In this document: positions 33,848-46,130 of the stretch, one piece after another
Layout: every line of letters starts with the position of its first letter
Position numbering within the stretch: the stretch's first letter is position 1
Notes under the pieces: generated by a model
Told to the model about the DNA's origin: nothing
Databases searched by the model: none
What the model saw: the letters and a program-made list of their open reading frames with translations, nothing else
Program-made: the position numbers and the translations under genes
Source: Dryocosmus kuriphilus
Lineage: Eukaryota > Arthropoda > Insecta > Hymenoptera > Cynipidae
Assembly (NCBI GenBank): GCA_038277395.1
Contig: CM076197.1
Span: forward strand, 102,202,442-102,266,441
Direction: 5' to 3'
Length of the DNA: 64,000 nucleotides

Positions 33848-35322
33848 CAGCCCTGACAGACTCCTCGTGTTTAGGCCAAAAATCTTAAGCAAATATATAC
33901 TTCCCTTTGTGACGTCACCGAACTAATTCACCAGAGAGCGCAGCTGCGCTTTGGCCTGCCTTTTACATTGTTTCAAATGGAGTAAAAACATAAATAATTC
34001 AAAAGAAATGGTTAGTTAATGAAAAATCGTAAACTATGATAAGTTTCTTACTTAAACATTATTATTCTTTTCATTAAAAAAACAACATAGAAACAAATAT
34101 AAAAGTAAAGAGGAAAATAAAAAACAAGATACTTCTCCCCTTCTTCTTACTAAGCATTTACAGACATTTAAATTTCAAAAATTTACATTAATAATTGTAA
34201 ACAAAATAATTAAGAAAAATACTTACCTTGAATAACGTTTTTTTAAATAATTTATTTATATATAAATTTATTGTTCAATATCGTCATTTAATATATTATA
34301 ACGATTTGTGAGGATTGCAAATAAAAACTATCAAATTAAAAAAAATTTATAAACATGTTGCGCATGTTTAATTAATGTTTATAATAAATTAAATTTCAGT
34401 AAAAACAAATAACATTCAATTGAAGCTATTAAAAAACAAGATAAATAATTAATTATCTAAGAATAGGTTATTTAATTATGATTAAAATAACAATTGAAAA
34501 TCACAGTGATTATGCAAATCTCATCACAGTAAAGTAATTTGTCGTTGTTACAAATAAAACGAATTATTATATATTTCCGTCTTTAAACAAAATCACGATT
34601 AAAGAAAAGAAATACTATATTATAAGAAATTCAAATAACTTTTTACGAAAATACATGACGGGCCCCTATCGTAAACTCTGACGATTTAACTGATGACGAT
34701 TGATTAATGACTATAAATTTCTGTACACAATAAATATAAAAAAATTCCAAAACTGATAATTATTTGTACAACAGTCTTCATTATTTACTCATAAACCTTA
34801 TAAATATTCTAGCTTTTAAAATATGTAAACACAATGTAAACAATACGTACCAATGACATGACATTTCCGTGAGGATCTCTAACCTCTCGTGTCCAAACGA
34901 TGTCTTCTCGTAAGAAATGCTTATGACACACAATCATACCGTCTTTCAAAATAAAATCTCTCCTAGGAATTGCTTTTTTCCACTCCAACAAAGCTTTTTC
35001 TTCAAAAGGAACTGAAAATCTATGTACTTTTTCTGTATTGGAATCATATCCCGAATGACAATTTGGCACTATACACCTGTGACCACTGTAACGAGGCATT
35101 TTCTTGAGATAAAGCTAGTCTCACTTTTTACACTGACATAAAAGGAATCACAAATTATTTATAAATTTTAATTTTTTAGGCACTTTTATTATTTTAACTC
35201 CATTTGACGCAATGTAAAAGCCGGGCCAAAGCGCAGATGCGCTCTCTATTGGATTAATTCGGTGACGTCACAAGGGGAAGTATAATATATTTACAGCATT
35301 TTCAGACAGTCAGACAGGGCTG
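33848..35322 (-). mobile_element. P-type transposon, internally deleted
   Basis: The ends read cagccctgacagact and agtcagacagggctg. The flanking 8-bp duplication gtcatggt is exact (33,840-33,847 and 35,323-35,330), as for P elements. Subterminal inverted blocks (ggtgacgtcac, caaagcgca, gcgctct) lie inside each end. The unoccupied target survives in the opposite PLE arm near 36,409-36,440. At 1,475 bp with a single coding exon visible it looks like a non-autonomous derivative. Confidence 0.93.
34851..35099 (-). CDS. THAP domain exon of P-type transposase
   Basis: The exon starts MPRYSGHRCIVPNCHSGYD and continues HRFSVPFEEKALLEWKKAIP and VCHKHF, the C2-C-H zinc-binding pattern with the invariant tryptophan of THAP domains, which bind P-element DNA. 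After 83 codons a good donor (ttg|gtacgt, minus strand, 34,850-34,845) suggests splicing; the unspliced frame stops at 34,809. No catalytic exon is recognisable downstream to 33,848, so this copy could make at most a DNA-binding fragment, possibly repressor-like (inference). Confidence 0.88.
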
Positions 35323-35430
35323 GTCATGGTCTACCTCCAAAAAAGGGAGCTTAGGAACTGAAGTTAGCTGTAGTTAGTATTTGAAGTCTCGAAATGATTG
35401 AATGATATCGTGGTATATAATCGAAAGGTT

Positions 35431-36373
35431 AATCGAAATCGAAAATCGAAAGATCATGTTTCAGAAATCCTAAAAGAATTCAATAATAAAGGTGGAAGTT
35501 TACAATTCACTTTAGAAGAATCAATTGACAAAAAAATTAACCTTCTCGACTTAACAATCATTTTCAGAAAAGGCTTTATAGAAACTGATTGGTTTCACAA
35601 ACCAACTTATTCTGGCCGTACTCTAAACTACTTTTCTAATCACCACCAAAATCATAAAAAAGGAGTAATTACAGCACTTGTTGATAGATCTTATAAATCC
35701 TCAGAACCACAATTTTTAGATAAAAACATAAATTTTATTTACAAAACTTTAATTAAAAATAATTATCCTCATGATTTTATTATCAACAATATCAAAAAAA
35801 GATGAATACATCTTGAACAACTTGGAAACAACCTATATAATAACGATCAAATCAATAACAAAGAAATTGATTTTTCTAAAGTTATCACTTTACCTTACAC
35901 AGAAGATTTGTATTTTTCTTTAATAAGAATTTATAAGAAACTAAATATAACTATCGTTTCTCAATTAAAAATAAACTTTCTGAAATTTTAATACCTTCCA
36001 TTAAAGATCAAATTCCAAAATTCGAAAAAACAAACTTAGTATACGGAATTCCTTGTAAAAATTGTGATACAATTTATATTGCTCAAACAAAACGTCCTCT
36101 CAAAGCAAGAATATCCGAACATATTAATAGCCAAAATAAAAAACTTACGAATACAGCTATATGTAATCATGCTACATCTCTAGATCATAAATTCGACTAC
36201 AATTCAAAAAATATTTAAATTTTAAATTTTGAAAACAATTATCAAAAAAGAAATATTTTAGAAATTATAAAATTGGTAAAAAATGAAGGTAGTATTAATT
36301 TTATATCTGACACTGAAAACCTTTCGATTATATACCACGATATCATTCAATCATTTCGAGACTTCAAATATTA
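35431..36373 (+). pseudogene. PLE A reverse transcriptase end and GIY-YIG endonuclease
   Basis: The open part to 35,805 encodes the region after the YVDD motif (SLQFTLEESIDKKINLLDLT, FHKPTYSGRTLNYFSNHH, ITALVDRSYKS), i.e. the RT thumb. After a stop at 35,803-35,805 and later shifts it resumes as LVYGIPCKNCDTIYIAQTKR, LKARISEHI, NHATSLDHKFDY, a GIY-YIG domain with alanine for the glycine of YIG. It ends IIQSFRDFKY at 36,373, inside the right arm. RT motifs A-C are absent by 5' truncation. Confidence 0.88.
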
Positions 36374-36759
36374 ACCACAGCTAACTTCAGTTCCTAACCT
36401 CCCTTTTTTGGAGGTAGACCATGACCATGTGGTCCACGTTATCTATTAGAATTGTTATTGCATAAAAATGGAACTCAAACTGAAATTCAAAATTTTCTGT
36501 AAGTAAATAATCTTCTTAACCTTTCGATTAATCTAACTACCTTCATTTTATAAAAAATTCCATATTTTTGTGTTTCTATTCTAGAGCTAACCTAAAATGT
36601 CAACTTCTTAACACAAATCTTTTCATTCCTAACGGAAATTTTATAACAATGGGAAAACTTTTATAACTCTTTATGATGGTGAGCTACTAATTTCGTAAAC
36701 AACTTTTCAAAAATCTCTGCTTGGATATCCTCTTGTTATCTACTATATATTTTCCAGTC

Positions 36760-36788
36760 CTGAAGAGGCCATGATAACATGGCGAAAT
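36760..36788 (+). ncRNA. Hammerhead-like stem-loop motif, PLE A 3' end
   Basis: CTGAAGAG is followed by a 6-bp stem GCCATG/CATGGC with loop ataa-type, then GAAAT. Compared with a hammerhead core the seventh-region base is altered (CTGAAGA) and the stem starts one base late. Confidence 0.5.
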
Positions 36789-37242
36789 GCATCGACGAAT
36801 GTATTTTAAATAAAGAATTCTTTATTAAAAAAAAAATCTTCATTTCAAGACCCAAGGCCTCAATCTGTCCTTAATTAATAGGTCTATAATCTAAAATGTT
36901 AAATAAATAAATAATGTTAATCATTTTAATGAATATTGTAGGGTAGTGACGCGGCAATATCAGTGATTCTTGAGGAGAGATCGAAGCTCGAGTTTACCAT
37001 GCTAGCATCAGAATAATCTGCTCAATTCTGTAAATTTCTATCACATTATTGGGCAATCTCGAGGTCGCTCTGGTCACTCGAAATTACTCTCGGAATAACC
37101 ATATTTTAAAAGATATTATGTTCATCGGTAATATTTATCGTACAGCGTAAGGTATTTCATACCTTATTTGGCACTTGTACCCCCATTATCATGCTGGCAT
37201 GGTAAAAATCACCTTAGACATTTTCTCGGTGTATAATTTATA

Positions 37243-38106
37243 CAAAAAACTTTACTCTTCTTTTGTTAGAAACACTTGAATGAATAATTTGAATTCAGAA
37301 TGCCTATTTACTTTTGACCCCTATAAGGCGCCTTTATTAGACTCCTACTCTCGGAAAAATATTTGATTGCATCAATAGCATTTTTTTCTGGTTTAACTAT
37401 GACATGTGCGATTGTTATATGAGCATCAAAATATTTGCTATATACAACGAAAAATTTTAATTAGTAAAATTTAATTCATTTCACGAACAGTTTTGGTTAA
37501 CGAAACCAAATATAAAAAATTTTGTGAATTCAACCAAAAAATTTCTTTAAATCCACAAAATATTCTGTTCCACTGACCCTACTGCCTTTTTTACCATTTT
37601 CCTTATACATATATTCCAAGTATTTAAATTTCCTCATCTCCTCTATCATATATTCTCATTAATTATGCTTTCCTCCATCCTTTTCCTTTTCTAAAAAACC
37701 GATTTGTGAATTTTTATTACTACAGAGCTAACAATATTGTTAATGGACCTGAATAAATGATATATTCTAAAATTTGAGTAAAACGACGTGCAGCTTTCAA
37801 TTTAATTTAACATGGAGAAAAGAAACTGCTTTTAAAAATTATCTAATTAAGCATGAACATATATCTATAATATATTTTTTTAAACTTTACTCCTCTATTA
37901 TTAGAAACACTTGAATAAATAATTTTAATTCAGAAAGTCTATTTACTTTTAACCCCTATAAGAAACCATTATTGTTCCCCTACAATCGGGAAAATATTTG
38001 GTTGAGAAAACAAACTTTTTTCTGGTTTAACCATGACATATGGTTTCAAATTTTTCATTTTTTATTTTTATTATTATTTATTATTTATTTTTATTTTATT
38101 ATTATT

Positions 38107-38163
<57 letters not shown>

Positions 38164-38490
38164 TTATACGGACCGAAGCGGATTTTTTTCGTTTCTTCAA
38201 AAAATTATATAGACTAGTAATCAATAAAAATTTAACATGCGAAATTAATTGTTTAATTATCCTGGTCGACAAAATAACACCAACATTTTAAATTATAGCA
38301 AGACTCGGTTAATTTATTCAGATATTATACTATTATATTATATATTATTTATTATTATTATTTTATTATTTTCATTTTTTATTACATGGACAAAAAAAAT
38401 GTCACTAACAGTTTTGGTTGATTAAACCAAATATAAATAATTCTGTGGATTCAATCAATAAATTTGGTTAAACCTACATAATGTTTGGCA
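37243..38490 (+). repeat. ~0.6-kb tandem repeat units
   Basis: The block at 37,243-37,410 (aaactttactcttc..., tagaaacacttgaat, tttctggtttaac) recurs at 37,868-38,040. The block gttttggttaacgaaacc at 37,490 recurs near 38,407. The second unit is expanded by AT-rich sequence including (TA)n at 38,111-38,156. The two predicted frames across the microsatellite are not genes. Confidence 0.75.
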
Positions 38491-41400
38491 AAATCTACAA
38501 ACTAATTGATGAAATTAACTAACGACTATTTACAAACGATTTCTTTCAACGAAAAACATTTTTTTCTGACTGCAAGAAGAATCCAATAAGTAGAAAACAG
38601 AAAAAAGTGAATATTTGATTAATTTTGGAATTAAAATAATTTTCATTCAGAGTCACTAATCTTCATTTAAATTTCACTAAGCTTTCAGTAAATTTTTATT
38701 CTGTAAATTAGTAAAATTTAACTAAACTTTTAGTAGTATTTCACTGAATATCACTTAATTTTGAAATAATTATTATAGTACAAAATCGCCATCAGTCTGA
38801 ATAGTAATTTTGACAAATCGTTAAAGCAAAAATTTAGTGATCATTTGGCTGAATATTAGTCAAATTTAACGAACTTTTAATCAACAAATAATTCAAATTT
38901 ACAAAGTTCCATTCAATTTTGGCAAAGATTTTGCATATAATTTATTTTAATTTTAAATTTAAATTAAATTTCTGGAATTTTTAGTTATTCAGCTTCTATA
39001 ATACCTGCAACTATTGCTGATCCGTCAATTAAAGATATTTAATGTTAAGTCCTTAGCACTGTTAATTTAAAATTGTTAAATTTAAGATTATTAATATAAC
39101 ACTCCAAATAAAAAATTGTGCAATAATTTTCACTTATTAATCGATTGCTTCAATTTACAGTCATCTGCAGTCATATTGGAATTTTTAAAGGTGCGATCCA
39201 TAAATCACGTAACACTTTTTAGGGGGGGGGGGGGGGGTTCAGAAATGCAAGACACTTTTCTCTGAAAAGGAAACTATTAATTTTTCTTATAGTAAAAAAT
39301 TGTGGCTTCATTTCCTTCTACTTTAATAGGGAACAAAGCCGTAACACCAAAGGCACTGAACGCTATTTTCCTAAAGCGATGCATTTACATTTGAATGACC
39401 GGGAACTCTTTGAAAACCGCTAAGAAACCCGGAAATGATGAGGAATTTTTTCCCAAGATTTTATTGGTTGTTTCCTTAGCGAAGTATTCTTACTTGAGTG
39501 CTAAATTCCGAGAGATATTGATAAAACTTATTTCCAGACAATCAAACCCTGTTGGATATGAACGGTGTTGGATATGATTTTAGAAATTCCAAGTGACTTT
39601 GTTTTGAGACAAAAGGATTTCTGGAGTCTGGAGTTTCATTACTTTAAACCAGAATCAGGCTGATATTTTTTATAAGTCCTGGTTTAGAAATTACCAACTT
39701 CATTAGTTTTAATCAGGATAAAATTGGACATTTTATAGGTTCCCCGTTTTGTGCTTACAAGTTGGACCAATTGACGTCACTTCGTCAAAAGGCGTCACGT
39801 ATAAGTAATACACTGGAGCCAAGAGGAAGAAGCTTAAAGCTTGGAACTAGATAAGCTCCACATGAGTTTACGACCGGTTTGGCTTTGCTCTTATTGGTGG
39901 ATTCACCTGGCGTACGTCTCCCATAACACTTAAACTTACATTTCAGTTTCACGATAAACGAAGATGTTAAGCCCTTCGATGTTTGGCATCACTGGGTATA
40001 AACTTTATTGCACTTCCATAAACCTTATAGAAAAACTAATAAACGCATAGAAAAGTCGATTCAAAACGTGACGAATGGTCAAGGTTTTTCATTCGAAAAG
40101 TCACTGGAAGTAGTAAAAAAATAATAAAAAGTAAAGAGCATTTTTTTTGGAACAGCATCCGGCATTCTGAAAAGACCAGATTTCCGGCGATTTATGACAG
40201 GACGACCTTTTCCAGTCATCTGCTGCGTCTTTCGTCTGGTATTCGGGAGCAATTTACAACGCCACTTTTGTGAAGTTGAATATGCGTAGCATGCTTTTTA
40301 GTTTTGTTTTTTTTTTCTCTGGAAAAGATGCAGCCTCGGTTCCATAATATTTGCCTCTCGTATGTTCGCAATGTGAAATTGTAAACTTTAAAATTCTCTA
40401 AAGACTCTAAAGAACCCTAAATCTATGTCAGAGGGCGTCCATTTTACCAAAGACTGCCTTTTTTTCCCGCTGTGCTTTTTAGGGAGGCGGAAAATTCTTG
40501 ATGTGTCTACCGGAAAGGTAGATAGAGAGTGTCTAGACAGATCTGCTGATAAGACTTGGAAATTTAAAGTGAATTCTTAGTTTTCTTATGTTTTCTAATA
40601 TTAATTTGCATGCCTATAGTAAAGACACTCAAGTTTCAGATAAAAAAATTTGTTTTCTAATTCAGTTACGTAATTTTATTAAATTATTCTGTTTTTGAGC
40701 AATCATCAAGAAAATTATCGATTTTTAACTGAAGATTGCAATAATCTATATGGTATAGAATATAGAGTGTCTCCCCTGCTCTCAGCATTAATTTATGAAA
40801 AAAAAATTATTATTCTGACCATATCTCACCTGTCTAAGCTAAGCTCACAGCTATAAATTGTAAAAGGAGAAAACAAAAGCATCGCCTTAGCTGAGAATAC
40901 AAAGGACCTGCTTACAAATTATTGTCTCATTTATTGTTTCAACTTCCTAAGTATGTTACATGTGAAAACATAGTAAAACATTGTGCATTATGCACTCACT
41001 TTGTCCAATGTCTGCTTTAATTGCATGCTTAAGTGCCCTCTTAATTTGAAACAAAACAAGAAAACAATAAGGGTGTCGTAAACTTACCAATTTTTTCTGT
41101 ACTCCTTTCACAATTTGAACTTCAGAGAAAATAGATATAGATAAAGAGTATGTACTAATTACCTGCATCTGGAACAAAGAAAAAACAATGCAAATTTTTT
41201 ACTGTTTTGTGAGGTATACGTTTCTTGTAGACTTGTTAAGGTTGGGGGAGGGATTCTACCCTGCAGTTGAGATGCCGTGTGTTATACCAGAAAAATCTAC
41301 GAATACCCGAAGAAGATATAAATGAGCGACAGGAGTCAACAAATCAAGAAACTATCGACATAAATAAATTTGTGGCTCGCCAGGGGTTTCGCGAGACATT

Positions 41401-43189
41401 CAAGGGCGATGAGGGAAATGGCAGGCCCTTAGTCGGCAATTACCCGCATTTTTCCTTTTTCCTTGCCTTTCTCTACATATCACTCCCTCTTTCCACGAGG
41501 TCGCATCTGCGAGCTACAGTTTTCATTTGAAATTTTTAAATATAAATTTTATTATATATTAAATAAATAAATATATAGGCATATATATAATAAATGTATA
41601 TTATTATATTTAAATATAATTATTCATATATAGGAAAATCAATAAGCGTCGATTTCACCAGCTCTGGTTAAATGTTAATGAAGGATTAATTCCTTATCCA
41701 GCCTATCACAAGCGATTAAACTGAGTTAATGATTACATTTTTAAACAGAATTGGTGAAAACGGCCCTAAGACCATATTATATTATCTTAAACTTGTTTCA
41801 TAGTAAGTTTATCCCAGACTTTAAAATCTGAGGAAAAAATTTTGATTTGTTTAATAATAAAAATAATTAGAGATTTAAAATACCCTTGTTCATGAATGGA
41901 TGTATGTATATAAGATTAAAAGTAGCGGCTGACCAATTACAAACATATTTACCTCAATTTTGCTTTTGAATAATTTTTAAGATGTTAAAATGATAACTGA
42001 CAATTTTGCCCTAGCTTAATTTTTACTTTTTCTTATCAAAGAATTTTTATTGATATTTTGGGTAATAGTTGAAGGGTGTCACGGTTTAAGCAATTCTTTT
42101 TAAAAATGCGCGATGAGAAAAAACTAATAGTGTCATTCGATTATACATAAAAAAAGACATAAAGTCAATGTATTGAACAACTTTTGTCTCAACCCGATTT
42201 GTTAGATAATAGTATGAATATAAATTCTACCATGTAATTGTTTATTTATACTACGTCATCAATTAGGTCCATAGACAAATGGTGAAACACATAGACTTTA
42301 CGTAATTTTCTTAGCAGAATCGAGTGGTGCTAATGAAATTATACTGACAAATCCAACTTTGTTTTATATTAACGATTAATTAAAATTAATTTTGTACTTT
42401 TCAGCTTTCTATTTGTCTTGTAACATGTTTCACGTGTTTTATCGATACGTTTTATGTTAATTGATGTCTAAAAAAAGCATTTCTTAAAAAATTTCATGTT
42501 ATGACCGGAGACGATTTTTGACGTCTTTCTCGAAAAGTATTAATTTTTTCCAATTTTCCTTGTACAGATCTATAGAGCGTCATCAAAAATCGAAAGACTT
42601 TTCTTTTTTTAAAAAATAATTTGAATTTTGAGAAACTTTTTTTTCTGTCCTCAGCAATTTTTTGTACACGGTTATGCCGTTACTTCCTTCAGTTGCATTT
42701 GTCGCACAAAAATGAGTTACTTAAAGCAAAAAAATGGTATAATATTAAATAACTGGAAGATTTATTTACATTCTTTGTCCCAGTATTTAAGTTTTGAGAT
42801 ACAATCTGGATTTGCGTATATTCATATTCAAATTTTTTTAATTCAGCAAATGTTAATAGGATATTTTTTTTATTATTTTAAATGTTGTATTTTTAATTAA
42901 TATAATATGAATGAAAGAATATTTCCTACATCATGTAACTTAAAAAAAAAGCGAACCATATTAAACTTCTGCAAAATAAATTAGTGGTGAACATTTTAAA
43001 TCGTTGCTTTCGAGTTAATAATTCTTATAGTTTTAATCAATTTTAATTTTATATATTTTAACTATATTTTTATCTAACGGGTTAGACCACTGTAAAATTT
43101 TCAAAACTCTCAAAAAAAATTTTCGCTTTAAAAAATAGTTTGAACCTTTAAGAGTAATATGCCAAATTATTTGCGCAGGCAAATGCAGG
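38491..43189. other. Long gene-free interval
   Basis: I find no recognisable protein or transposon end pair. Notable: G16 at 39,222-39,237 next to taaatcacgtaacac. The frames at 41,267-41,530 and 42,628-42,900 have no recognisable domain. It could hold introns or diverged repeats. Confidence 0.45.
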
Positions 43190-44062
43190 TGTTCAAAAAA
43201 CTAGTGCCGAAACTTTAAAACGTTACGTGCACTTAGAATTTTCCAAAAATCGATTTTTTAAATAATTTTTGTTTAGTAGTTTAATTTAATTTGTGAAACA
43301 AACCATTCTATATTATTATATTATTTTTTAACTTTATTTCCTGAATATTAAACAAAATAATTGATTTTACATTAAAGTAGCGCCATATTCGTTGGACCAT
43401 TTCCGGCAGTCATGCTTTGCGGTGACCATTATAACATTTTACTAGTTCACCTAAAATCAATGAAACAAAAAAAATGATTAGTTTAAAAGTTAGTGTAGTG
43501 TCTGATTGAAGCTTTTTTTTGGAAATAAACAAAATGACGGCCTCTGATTGTTTGTTCGCGAATTTTCAAGGAAAAAGCCCTAGTAAATTGTTTATAAAAA
43601 ATATTAATTTTAATTTTAAAAAATTCTTTAATCAAGCCCTAGTTTTTTATGCTTTTAATAAGCTGTACAAATTTCATTTATATTCGTTAAGTGGTTTTTG
43701 CATTACAGTGGTCACCGTCTTTGAAACCATAGTTTCGAGAAAAACTCATTTAAAGTTCTACTCTCGATTTATGTATAAAAATACTAATTATTCAATTACT
43801 TACACCGAGTCGTCTATTCCTGGGCCATATATAAAAAGTTCTTCTGCCGATGTGGAAGGTTATTTGCAGGTTATTTATTATTATTATTATTTATCTTTTA
43901 TGCAGGTTATTTGTAGCCGCCATCAGCTGCCTGCCATCAGGCAATATTTTCGAGACATCAAACTTTAAGAAAATACAAAAAAAAAATCGATTTTTTGAAA
44001 ATTCTAAGTGCACGTAACCTCTTAAACGCGTTTTTCTCGAAACTAGGTTTTTCAAAACTGTA
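43190..44062. mobile_element. TIR element, ~0.87 kb, superfamily unknown
   Basis: Imperfect inverted repeats of about 70 bp (gttacgtgcacttagaattt with tcgatttttt near 43,225-43,262; inverse at 43,985-44,030) bound the segment. The target duplication is not clear. It contains one medium frame (43,519-43,968). Confidence 0.6.
43519..43968 (+). CDS. Unrecognised frame inside TIR element
   Basis: The second ATG, at 43,534, gives MTASDCLFANFQGKSPSKLF, then a hydrophobic, phenylalanine/tyrosine-rich sequence and a YYYYY run from a tta repeat. No domain is recognised. It may be a real element-encoded fragment or a chance open frame in AT-rich DNA. Confidence 0.25.
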   Translation: MEINKMTASDCLFANFQGKSPSKLFIKNINFNFKKFFNQALVFYAFNKLYKFHLYSLSGFCITVVTVFETIVSRKTHLKFYSRFMYKNTNYSITYTESSIPGPYIKSSSADVEGYLQVIYYYYYLSFMQVICSRHQLPAIRQYFRDIKL

Positions 44063-44453
44063 GTATAATCGATAAATCGACTTGAAATATGCTACACAGA
44101 TTCCAAGGAATATTACTTTTCTGCGTACGGACGATTTTATAATTATAATCTTCTTTTCAATAATTATTAGTAATAATAACATGTATTTTCGTCCCGAAAA
44201 TGCAGAACAAAATGCAGGAATTTTTTTTCGTCGCCAAAGAAGAAGAGAGAAAAAAACTCCGTCCGCAGAAAGATAATACAATGTAGTTAATGAGCATATT
44301 TTTCTTTTTTGTTTCAAACCATGGATTTTCGCGATTCCATGTACATGTATTGATATAAAAAACATGTTAATATATCTTCAATATTTTGTCCGAAATTAAT
44401 TTTTGAAAAGTAGCCTGTTTCAGCGCTCGTCACAGTGGGTCTAACCTCTAAGA

Positions 44454-44760
44454 GCCTGGGTAGCTCAGGTGGTAGTGCGCCGGCCTTCCAAGCAAGAGAT
44501 CCGGGGTTCTATTCCTGAGCCGGGTACCAATGGAATTTTCTATGTATTTTTACCGAGGCTCTCGTGGTTCAGAACCAACGTTAAACTGTATTTCTCACAA
44601 AGAAGCCTGCAATCTTTCAGGGAAGATGCTTCATGTCGAGAGGCAAATTGCTTGGCGGTCACTGAGTGATTTTGAAGGACTATGAAGTTGTAAAATTGGT
44701 TTATTATTGTTCTGGAAGACTCAAAACCAATAAACGGGAGGAAGTGTAAATTAATATGCA
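44454..44760 (+). mobile_element. tRNA-derived SINE-like element
   Basis: The head (44,454-44,531) resembles a tRNA with anticodon loop cttccaa (TCC, glycine). An A-box TAGCTCAGGTGG lies at 44,461-44,472 and a B-box-like GGTTCTATTCC at 44,505-44,515. The 3' acceptor strand does not pair with the 5' end and the anticodon stem has mismatches, so it is not a working tRNA. An unrelated ~230-bp body follows, as in SINEs; its end is uncertain. Confidence 0.6.
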
Positions 44761-45184
44761 TTACAACTATATTTTAATTTGTCATTTCGAATAAAAGTTT
44801 CTAAAATTTAGAAACTTTACCAAAATGTGCTTGGATAATAGTATATTATGCACCAAGGGATGAAAGTAGGTGTTTTTGGTCGAGCGCGATGTTATCAGAA
44901 CGAGTCGTAGGTAGAGGGCGCCGCAGGCGCCCGAGACCGAAGACAAGTAACTATGCTGTAACTACCACTAGATTCTCCGCCAGAGGCAGCACGTCTGAAT
45001 TTCTCCCCTGTGATATGAGTTTTTTTCCTGTCCCGAATTCTTTTCCCAGTATTTTTCACTGGTCTGAAAAGAGCCATGTCCAGCTCGCTTCACACGCTAA
45101 AAAACCTGCGGTTTTTATGCATGTGTTGAAGAAAAGCATTTTATTCAAATATTTTTCAACAAATTTATTACATTATGTGGAAAC
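44761..45184. other. Interval with GC-rich palindromes, no gene recognised
   Basis: Contains gggcgccgcaggcgccc near 44,917 and gcaccaaggga near 44,850. The longest frame (from 44,889) has no recognisable domain and runs into a trinucleotide repeat. Confidence 0.4.
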
Positions 45185-46130
45185 TGACTTTCGCGGATTT
45201 CATGAAATCTCGACGTTTCATGACCCCCTGAATCCGAAAAAACAGGTTTTACGTTGGTGTCTGTCTGTCGTTGTCGTTGTCGTCGTTGTTGTTGTCGTCG
45301 TTGTCGTTGTAATCTGTTAGCACGATAACTTTCGAAGGACTAATCGGATTTGATTGCGCTTTGGCATACTTATTTAATGCGCAAAGGGTAAGGACGAGTT
45401 CGTTAACCAGCGGTTTTTGACCAACAGTTATGGTTTTATCCATCAAAAACTGTTTTCACAAAATCAAAAAATCCATTTTCCGGCTAAACTATGAGAGAGA
45501 CAAAAAAAATGTAAGAGAGTAAAATTGTTCATCTCAAAAAAATGTAAAAATTTTGTCTTAACCATTTTTTGATAAAATGAACGGTTTTTGTTTTAATCAA
45601 GAAAACTCTATTAAAATTAAAAAACTCTGGTTTCCCGCCAAAATGTTCAAGATGCAAAAAAATAGTAAAGAACAAAGTTGTTCAATTCAAAAATATCTAC
45701 AAATTTTGTTTTAAACCATTTTTTGACAAAATGCACGGTTTTTGTTTTAATCGATAAAACGTTATTAAAAATAAAAAATTTCAAATTTCCCGACAAACTG
45801 TGCAAGATAAGGAAAAATAATAAGAAACAAAATTGTTCGCCTCAAAAAGATCTACAAATTTGCTCTCTATCATTTTTTTGAGCAGACGCGTATAGTTTTT
45901 GAGTTATTCGTGAAATATGTTATGAAATATAAAGAAAACCGCTTTTCAGCAAAACTATGCAAGATATGAGAAAATATTAACAAGCAGAATTATTCACCTT
46001 GGAAAGAGCTACAAAATTTATTTATAAGACTCATCGTTTTACTTTTAAGAATCGAAATCCTGTATTGTGAAAATTTGGAAAACCCCAAAAAAACTTTACC
46101 AATCTACAATGTGTTTTAAAAAAATGTAAT
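45185..46130 (+). repeat. ~155-bp tandem array (copy X1)
   Basis: It begins with a block (tttcgcggatttcatgaaat) shared with 55,918, then a gtc/gtt trinucleotide run (45,267-45,310). At least four diverged units follow with spacing about 153-157 bp, marked by words like gttgttcaattcaaaaatatc at about 45,523, 45,676, 45,832 and 45,989. Each unit has one frame nearly free of stops. Confidence 0.8.

Larger units (their letters stand above)
33416..36851 (+). mobile_element. Penelope-like element copy A, fold-back, carrying a P element
   Basis: Inverted arms of about 532 bp flank an ~890-bp coding remnant. Left arm: 33,416-33,847 plus 35,331-35,430, split by the P element. Right arm: 36,320-36,851. 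The right arm is the genuine 3' region following the GIY-YIG stop; the left arm is its inverted copy and includes the last codons of the gene. No certain target duplication was found. Confidence 0.85.
32963..37235. mobile_element. MITE interrupted by PLE A
   Basis: Inverted ends share gaaaatgtctaaggt and taccatgc.agcatgataatgg (32,970-33,010 and 37,185-37,230). Removing the PLE at 33,416-36,851 leaves about 840 bp. The unoccupied locus seems preserved in the second tandem unit near 37,870. No protein is encoded by the MITE itself and its target duplication is unclear. Confidence 0.6.

Noticed and set aside
37972..38291. Two overlapping frames of 81 and 83 codons
   Set aside because: Both run through (TA)n and low-complexity T-rich DNA; the composition explains them.
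44454..44531. Functional tRNA-Gly gene
   Set aside because: The acceptor stem does not pair and the anticodon and T stems have mismatches, so I call it a SINE-like head.
44889..45320. 143-codon frame ending in a valine run
   Set aside because: The tail is a gtc/gtt trinucleotide repeat and the start lies in GC palindromes; no domain seen.
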